A stretch of DNA of 9,113 bases from EX4484-2 sp964592095 (GTDB lineage: Archaea; Altiarchaeota; Altiarchaeia; IMC4; QMZM01). How positions within the stretch are numbered: the stretch's first letter is position 1; each line of letters begins with the position of its first letter. The notes beneath the pieces are model-generated. The model searched no databases, had not been told where the DNA came from, and was given only the letters and a program-made list of their open reading frames with translations. Position numbers and translations under genes: made by a program. The DNA is taken from contig CAZQER010000043.1 in the NCBI GenBank assembly GCA_964592095.1, positions 1 to 9,113 of the forward strand, written 5' to 3'. Below are positions 5,493 to 9,113 of the stretch, piece after piece.

Positions 5493-6609
5493 TGAGATAA
5501 AGGAAATAGAGGAAAGATTTTACTCAAGAGCATTTTCTAGGCTCCCAGTTGCTATAGAGAAGGGTATAGGTATGTATCTCTATGATTTTGATGGTAAGAG
5601 ATATTTGGACATGTTTGCAGGCATAGCTGTAAACTCCTTGGGTCATTCACACCCCAAGATAATTAAAACGATTGAAAGACAATCCAAAAAATTGATGCAT
5701 GTCTCTAATTGGCTTTATACACTACCACAGTTAGAACTTGCAGAGATTCTTGTAAGGATTACGGGAATGGAAAGGGCATTTATTACAAACTCTGGGACCG
5801 AGGCTGTAGAATCTGCAATAAAACTTGCAAGGAAATTTAGTGATAAAAAGGAGATAATTGCAATGGAGAATTCATTTCATGGAAGGACATTAGGTGCATT
5901 AAGTCTAACATGGGGTAAAAAATACAGAAAACCCTTTGAGCCTTTACTACCTAAAATGAAATTTGTAAAATACAATGATATAGATTCATTGAAAAAAAGT
6001 ATTACTGATAAGACGGGTGCAGTAATAGTAGAACCAATACAAGGAGAGGCAGGTGTTATAATCCCGGACCCAGATTATTTATGTAATATAAGAGAAATTA
6101 CTGAAAAAAGGGGTATTTTACTTATTCTTGATGAAATACAAACTGGTTTTGGAAGAACGGGAGAGATGTTTGTATTCCAGAAATCAAAGATAAAACCAGA
6201 TATACTCTGCCTTGCGAAGGGAATGGGAAGTGGATTTCCGATAGGGGCAATGCTATCAAATGGAATAGATTTTAACCCCGGAGAGCATGGGGGAACATTC
6301 ATAGGAAATCCCCTGGCATGTGAGGTTTCAAAGAGTGTAATAGAGGTCATAATAAATGAGAATCTTGTTGAGAATTCAAAGAGAATGGGTAAATATTTAA
6401 AAGAAAATTTGGATGATATGGGCGCTAATGTGAGGGGTAAGGGATTGATGATTGGAATAGATGTAGATAATGGAAAGGAAAAGGTTCTTGAACTTATTGA
6501 TAAGGGAGTACTTACAATTTATTCTAGAAATACCGTCAGAGTGCTTCCACCGTTGATTATAGAAAAGAAGCATGCAGATGAATTCCTTGGAGCATGGTTA
6601 AATTGTTGA
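5479..6609 (+). CDS. PLP-dependent class III aminotransferase, acetylornithine / LysW-gamma-lysine type
   Basis: The 376-residue product is a complete class III transaminase. Motifs: GHSHPKI near 55-61, NSGTEAVESAIKLAR (104-118) for PLP phosphate, SFHGRTLGALS (132-142), VEPIQGEAGV (184-193), LLILDEIQTGFGRTG (214-228) with Asp218 for the pyridine nitrogen, LCLAKGMGSGFPIGA (243-257) with the Schiff-base Lys247, and EHGGTFIGNPLAC (269-281). The short length, the IQTGFGRTG motif and the GGTFIGNPL segment fit the acetylornithine aminotransferase (ArgD) group, which in Archaea also covers the LysW-dependent LysJ. 4-aminobutyrate or ornithine specificity cannot be excluded, and no other arginine or lysine genes lie nearby to decide it. 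Two ATGs (5479, 5482) are in frame. The gene overlaps the preceding one by 14 bases and ends the operon, ten bases from the convergent ABCE1 stop. Confidence 0.88.
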   Translation: MMKFNEIKEIEERFYSRAFSRLPVAIEKGIGMYLYDFDGKRYLDMFAGIAVNSLGHSHPKIIKTIERQSKKLMHVSNWLYTLPQLELAEILVRITGMERAFITNSGTEAVESAIKLARKFSDKKEIIAMENSFHGRTLGALSLTWGKKYRKPFEPLLPKMKFVKYNDIDSLKKSITDKTGAVIVEPIQGEAGVIIPDPDYLCNIREITEKRGILLILDEIQTGFGRTGEMFVFQKSKIKPDILCLAKGMGSGFPIGAMLSNGIDFNPGEHGGTFIGNPLACEVSKSVIEVIINENLVENSKRMGKYLKENLDDMGANVRGKGLMIGIDVDNGKEKVLELIDKGVLTIYSRNTVRVLPPLIIEKKHADEFLGAWLNC

Positions 6610-6619
6610 ATTGTTAGTA

Positions 6620-8335
6620 TCAGGAGGAGTAATAATATTCCCCCCTTGCCTTCTGTTCCCTGTCCTTTACTGAATCTGGTTTATTTGCTCTTGGTCTTCC
6701 AGAGTCTGGGTCTCTTCTAAATGTTATATTCATCTCTTTCAGAAATTTGTTCATTCCATCCCTTAGTGTCATAGATTCAGAGGCTTTTCCATATTTACCT
6801 GATTCACCAGAAAATACCATAAGCTTATCTGAAAGATAATCTATCAGTAGAATATCATGGTCAACAACCATAACCGATGATTTATTATCCTCTGCAAACT
6901 TCTTAAGATATCTTGCAAATCCTAACCTCTCCTCAACATCTAAATATGCAGAGGGTTCATCAAGAAGATAGAGGTCAGCGTCCCTTGAAAGACAATCTGC
7001 AATTGCAACCCTCTGCAATTCACCTCCAGAAAGCTCATCTATCCTCATTTCCATAAGATGTTTGATATTCAATTTCTCAATAAAATATGGTTTTAATTTA
7101 AGAGATTTTACAAGCGCCTTTCTCGGTTTTATATATTGTGGTTTATATGAAACATTCAAATCAAATTTTAATTCTGTATTATCAGGTTTTATGACATTTG
7201 ACAGCATTTTAACAAATGTTGTTTTTCCCGTTGCATTTGGTCCAAGAATTCCAAGAATCTCTGGCTTATATAGTTTTCCCCCCTTCACATTCAAATAAAA
7301 GGCAGGATATCTTTTTTCAAGTTCAGGATATTCAATTAACTCAACCCTCTCAGATACATCCCGTGGCGTAAGTACAGAAAATTTTATTTCTTCCCTAAAT
7401 CTTATATTCTCTGACCTCAAAAAGCCCGATAGATATTCATTTATTCCAACCCTCACTCCTTTAATATTTGATACAATTCCATACGCATTTGGTTTTCCAA
7501 AGATTATATGGATATAATCAGACAGATAATCCAACACAACAAGGTCATGCTCAATAACAAAAACATATTTCTTTATCAATTCTCTAACTGCCTTTGCAAC
7601 ATTGAGCCTCTCCTTTACATCTAAATATGATGATGGTTCATCCAATAGATAAATATCCGCATCCCTGATAAGACATGTTGCAATTGCAAGCTTCTGAAGT
7701 TCTCCTCCACTCAATTCCTTAATATTCTTATCAATAGAGTTCTTCATATCCAACATCTCAATAACGATATCAAATCTACCAGTTTCATCTCTCTTCCTCA
7801 AAATTTTCCCTACCCTCCCTTTTATATATCCTGGAATTGACTCTATATACTGTGGTTTGTAAATTGCTCTTAGATTTCCCGATGCCAGTCTTTTAAAATA
7901 GTTGTAAATCTCATTTCCTTTAAAATGTTCAAGTATATCATCCCATTCCGCATTCTCACCAAGATTTGGTTTCAATTCACCAGACAATATCTTAAGTACA
8001 GTTGTTTTTCCTATCCCATTACTTCCAACTATGCCAACCACAGCATCCTTGGGTATTGGTAAATTGTAAATCCTAAAACCATTGACTCCATATTTATGTA
8101 CAGGCTCCCCTAATTCCTCTGGTAGATTTATTATTGTTATGGCATTGAATGGACACTTCTTTACACATATCCCACATCCAGTGCATAGAATCTCACTGAT
8201 TATTGGCTTTCCAGTTTTTTCATCAATAGCTATAGCCTCATCACCAGTCCTTACCTTTGGACACATCCTCATACATAGAAATCTACATTCCTTTGGTTTA
8301 CACCTGCCTTTATCAAGAACAGCAATTCTCGGCAT
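6620..8335 (-). CDS. ABCE1 / Rli1 ribosome-recycling ATPase
   Basis: The 571-residue product splits archaeal ribosomes after termination. From the ATG at 8335 (MPRIAVLDKG) it starts with two 4Fe-4S motifs, Cys12-17-21-25 and Cys51-54-57-61, followed by CPFNAI. Nucleotide-binding domain 1 has Walker A GSNGIGKTT (Lys110), the helix-loop-helix insert (about 129-155, EHFKGNEIYNYFKRL), Q-loop KPQYIE, signature LSGGELQ (208) and LLDEPSSYLD with Glu233 and His263. Domain 2 has Walker A GPNATGKTT (Lys371), KPQYI, LSGGELQ (435), LLDEPSAYLD with Glu460 and His493. The tail FRRDPDSGRPRANKP...GEYYY is the conserved ABCE1 end. An in-frame GTG at 8380 would add 15 residues not found in the family, so I reject it. 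It follows the hydrolase gene with one base between stop and start, which implies co-transcription and coupling. Confidence 0.96.
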   Translation of the reverse strand: MPRIAVLDKGRCKPKECRFLCMRMCPKVRTGDEAIAIDEKTGKPIISEILCTGCGICVKKCPFNAITIINLPEELGEPVHKYGVNGFRIYNLPIPKDAVVGIVGSNGIGKTTVLKILSGELKPNLGENAEWDDILEHFKGNEIYNYFKRLASGNLRAIYKPQYIESIPGYIKGRVGKILRKRDETGRFDIVIEMLDMKNSIDKNIKELSGGELQKLAIATCLIRDADIYLLDEPSSYLDVKERLNVAKAVRELIKKYVFVIEHDLVVLDYLSDYIHIIFGKPNAYGIVSNIKGVRVGINEYLSGFLRSENIRFREEIKFSVLTPRDVSERVELIEYPELEKRYPAFYLNVKGGKLYKPEILGILGPNATGKTTFVKMLSNVIKPDNTELKFDLNVSYKPQYIKPRKALVKSLKLKPYFIEKLNIKHLMEMRIDELSGGELQRVAIADCLSRDADLYLLDEPSAYLDVEERLGFARYLKKFAEDNKSSVMVVDHDILLIDYLSDKLMVFSGESGKYGKASESMTLRDGMNKFLKEMNITFRRDPDSGRPRANKPDSVKDREQKARGEYYYSS

Positions 8336-8336
8336 T

Positions 8337-8948
8337 TTATAAAAACATAAGATAGCTTTTCTCAATATCCCTTCCCACACCTATATTTCCATGTCCTGGA
8401 TATATTGTTTTTATATTATGATTGATATATAATTTATACAATCTCCGGAGGGATTTCTTCATCTTTTCTGGATTACCTCCAGGTAGGTCTGTTCTGCCTA
8501 TTCCGTCCGCAAAGACTGTATCCCCTGTAAATAATGAGCCAGACTCTTTTTCATAAAGACATATGCTCCCATCAGTATGTCCTGGTGTATGAATCACCTC
8601 AAGTTTGATATTATCCAAATCAATTACATCACCATCATTTAACTTTACATCAACATTGATTTTGGAATAATCTGCTGAAAACAGGTTAGATAGAATATAA
8701 TCTTCATCCGCATTTTCTAAGAATTTGGCATCAATTCTATGAGCCATTATTATTGGATGAAATCTCTTTATTATTTCATGTATCTTAGCAACATGGTCAT
8801 AATGACAATGTGTTATTATTAAGAAATCAATTCCAATGTTTATAGTGTTATTTATATTCACTCCAGCATCTATAAGTGCTATCTTATCACTCTTTATTAT
8901 ATAACAATTTGAACCATAGTAGTTACCTATAATAGGATAAACTTCCAT
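8337..8948 (-). CDS. Metallo-beta-lactamase fold hydrolase, glyoxalase II-like
   Basis: The 203-residue product has the complete metal set of the family: THCHYDH gives His47, His49, Asp51 and His52; HTPGHTDGS gives His124; FTGDTVF gives Asp143; YPGHG gives His186. FADGIGRTDLPGG (146-158) after the Asp is typical of the glyoxalase II-like/thioesterase group that binds two metal ions. The C-terminal glutathione-binding domain of true glyoxalase II is absent, as in most archaeal and bacterial short members, so the substrate is open: a thioester or related ester is likely. It is the first gene of a two-gene unit with ABCE1. No Shine-Dalgarno precedes the ATG at 8948, which suggests leaderless translation from the AT-rich box about 25 bases upstream. 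Confidence 0.9.
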   Translation of the reverse strand: MEVYPIIGNYYGSNCYIIKSDKIALIDAGVNINNTINIGIDFLIITHCHYDHVAKIHEIIKRFHPIIMAHRIDAKFLENADEDYILSNLFSADYSKINVDVKLNDGDVIDLDNIKLEVIHTPGHTDGSICLYEKESGSLFTGDTVFADGIGRTDLPGGNPEKMKKSLRRLYKLYINHNIKTIYPGHGNIGVGRDIEKSYLMFL

Positions 8949-8967
8949 GATACTAATTAAGGATTAC

Positions 8968-8980
8968 ATAAAAATATAGA
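8968..8980. promoter_or_regulatory. AT-rich box probably shared by the tRNA-Ser and hydrolase promoters
   Basis: The 50 bases between the hydrolase ATG (8948) and the tRNA start (8999) contain ATAAAAATATAGA, centred about 25 bases from each gene and readable as box A on either strand. TTTATAT at 8992-8998 abuts the tRNA and is too close to serve it, but could serve the minus gene with a short leader. Confidence 0.4.
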
Positions 8981-8998
8981 CATAATTTGAATTTATAT

Positions 8999-9085
8999 GC
9001 CGAGGTGGCGGAGCCAGGATTAACGCGCGGGCCTTGAGAGCCCGTTCCCCTCTGGGGAGCTTGGGTTCAAATCCCAACCTCGGCG
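8999..9085 (+). tRNA. tRNA-Ser (anticodon TGA)
   Basis: The cloverleaf can be folded fully: acceptor GCCGAGG (8999-9005) pairs with CCTCGGC (9078-9084); a D arm with GCG/CGC; anticodon stem CGGGC (9028-9032) with GCCCG (9040-9044) around the loop CTTGAGA, anticodon TGA at 9035-9037; a long variable arm with TCCCC/GGGGA; T arm TTGGG-TTCAAAT-CCCAA. The long variable arm means class II, and the anticodon together with discriminator G at 9085 identifies serine rather than leucine, which has A there in Archaea. It reads UCA. No CCA is encoded and there is no intron. Confidence 0.95.
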
Positions 9086-9113
9086 TTAGCCCTTTAGAAA
9101 AGTAGCCCAAAAT
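9086..9113. other. Short tail after the tRNA, no feature
   Basis: The final 28 bases contain no recognisable gene, stem-loop or clear T-run terminator. Confidence 0.5.

Noticed and set aside
7062..7298. Open plus-strand frames inside the ABCE1 gene (7062-7298 and 8082-8342).
   Set aside because: They are antisense to strongly conserved ABCE1 coding sequence, lack promoters or Shine-Dalgarno sites, and match no family I know.
8336..8380. Longer ABCE1 start at the GTG at 8380 (MWEGILRKAIL...).
   Set aside because: ABCE1 proteins begin at the RIAVxDK strand; the 15 extra residues overlap the hydrolase gene and match nothing in the family.
8999..9085. tRNA-Leu instead of tRNA-Ser, since both have a long variable arm.
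   Set aside because: The seven-base loop CTTGAGA places the anticodon at TGA, and the discriminator base is G, as in serine tRNAs.

Overview
The window looks like an AT-rich archaeal chromosome. The evidence is a complete ABCE1/Rli1 (a family confined to Archaea and Eukarya), a signal peptidase with the Ser-His-Asp layout of the Sec11 type, a DUF116 protein, TATA boxes at leaderless spacing, and a tRNA-Ser with no encoded CCA. The exported protein at the left edge and the long insert in the signal peptidase resemble proteins I know from DPANN and deep-branching euryarchaeal genomes. That is only an impression, so I do not name a lineage.

Layout. (1) Positions 1-1513: the minus strand holds one uninterrupted reading frame, cut by the window edge. 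It encodes a secreted protein with a signal peptide and an intein-like Hint domain. The Hint domain is split by about 195 codons, and that insert carries, on the opposite strand, a DUF433-DUF5615 gene pair (an antitoxin / PIN-like toxin arrangement) with its own TATA box. The pair sits where an intein would carry a homing endonuclease. This is the most unusual structure in the window. (2) Positions 1514-1663: AT-rich repeats and the exported protein's promoter. (3) Positions 1664-2413 (-): signal peptidase I. (4) Positions 2414-2484: a divergent promoter region. (5) Positions 2485-6609 (+): a tight four-gene operon of class I aminotransferase, DUF116 protein, a membrane protein with a long helical domain, and a class III (ArgD/LysJ-like) aminotransferase. 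(6) Positions 6620-8948 (-): an ABCE1 ribosome-recycling ATPase gene preceded, one base apart, by a glyoxalase II-like metallo-hydrolase gene. (7) Positions 8999-9085 (+): tRNA-Ser(UGA), divergent from the hydrolase.

How the parts relate. The exported Hint protein and the signal peptidase are adjacent on one strand and both belong to secretion; whether this peptidase processes this protein is inference. The four-gene operon combines two PLP-dependent transaminases with two membrane-linked proteins of unknown role, which points to a shared amino-acid-related process that I cannot name. The hydrolase, ABCE1 and tRNA-Ser look like ordinary chromosomal genes, so the unusual part of the window is the first 1.65 kb.
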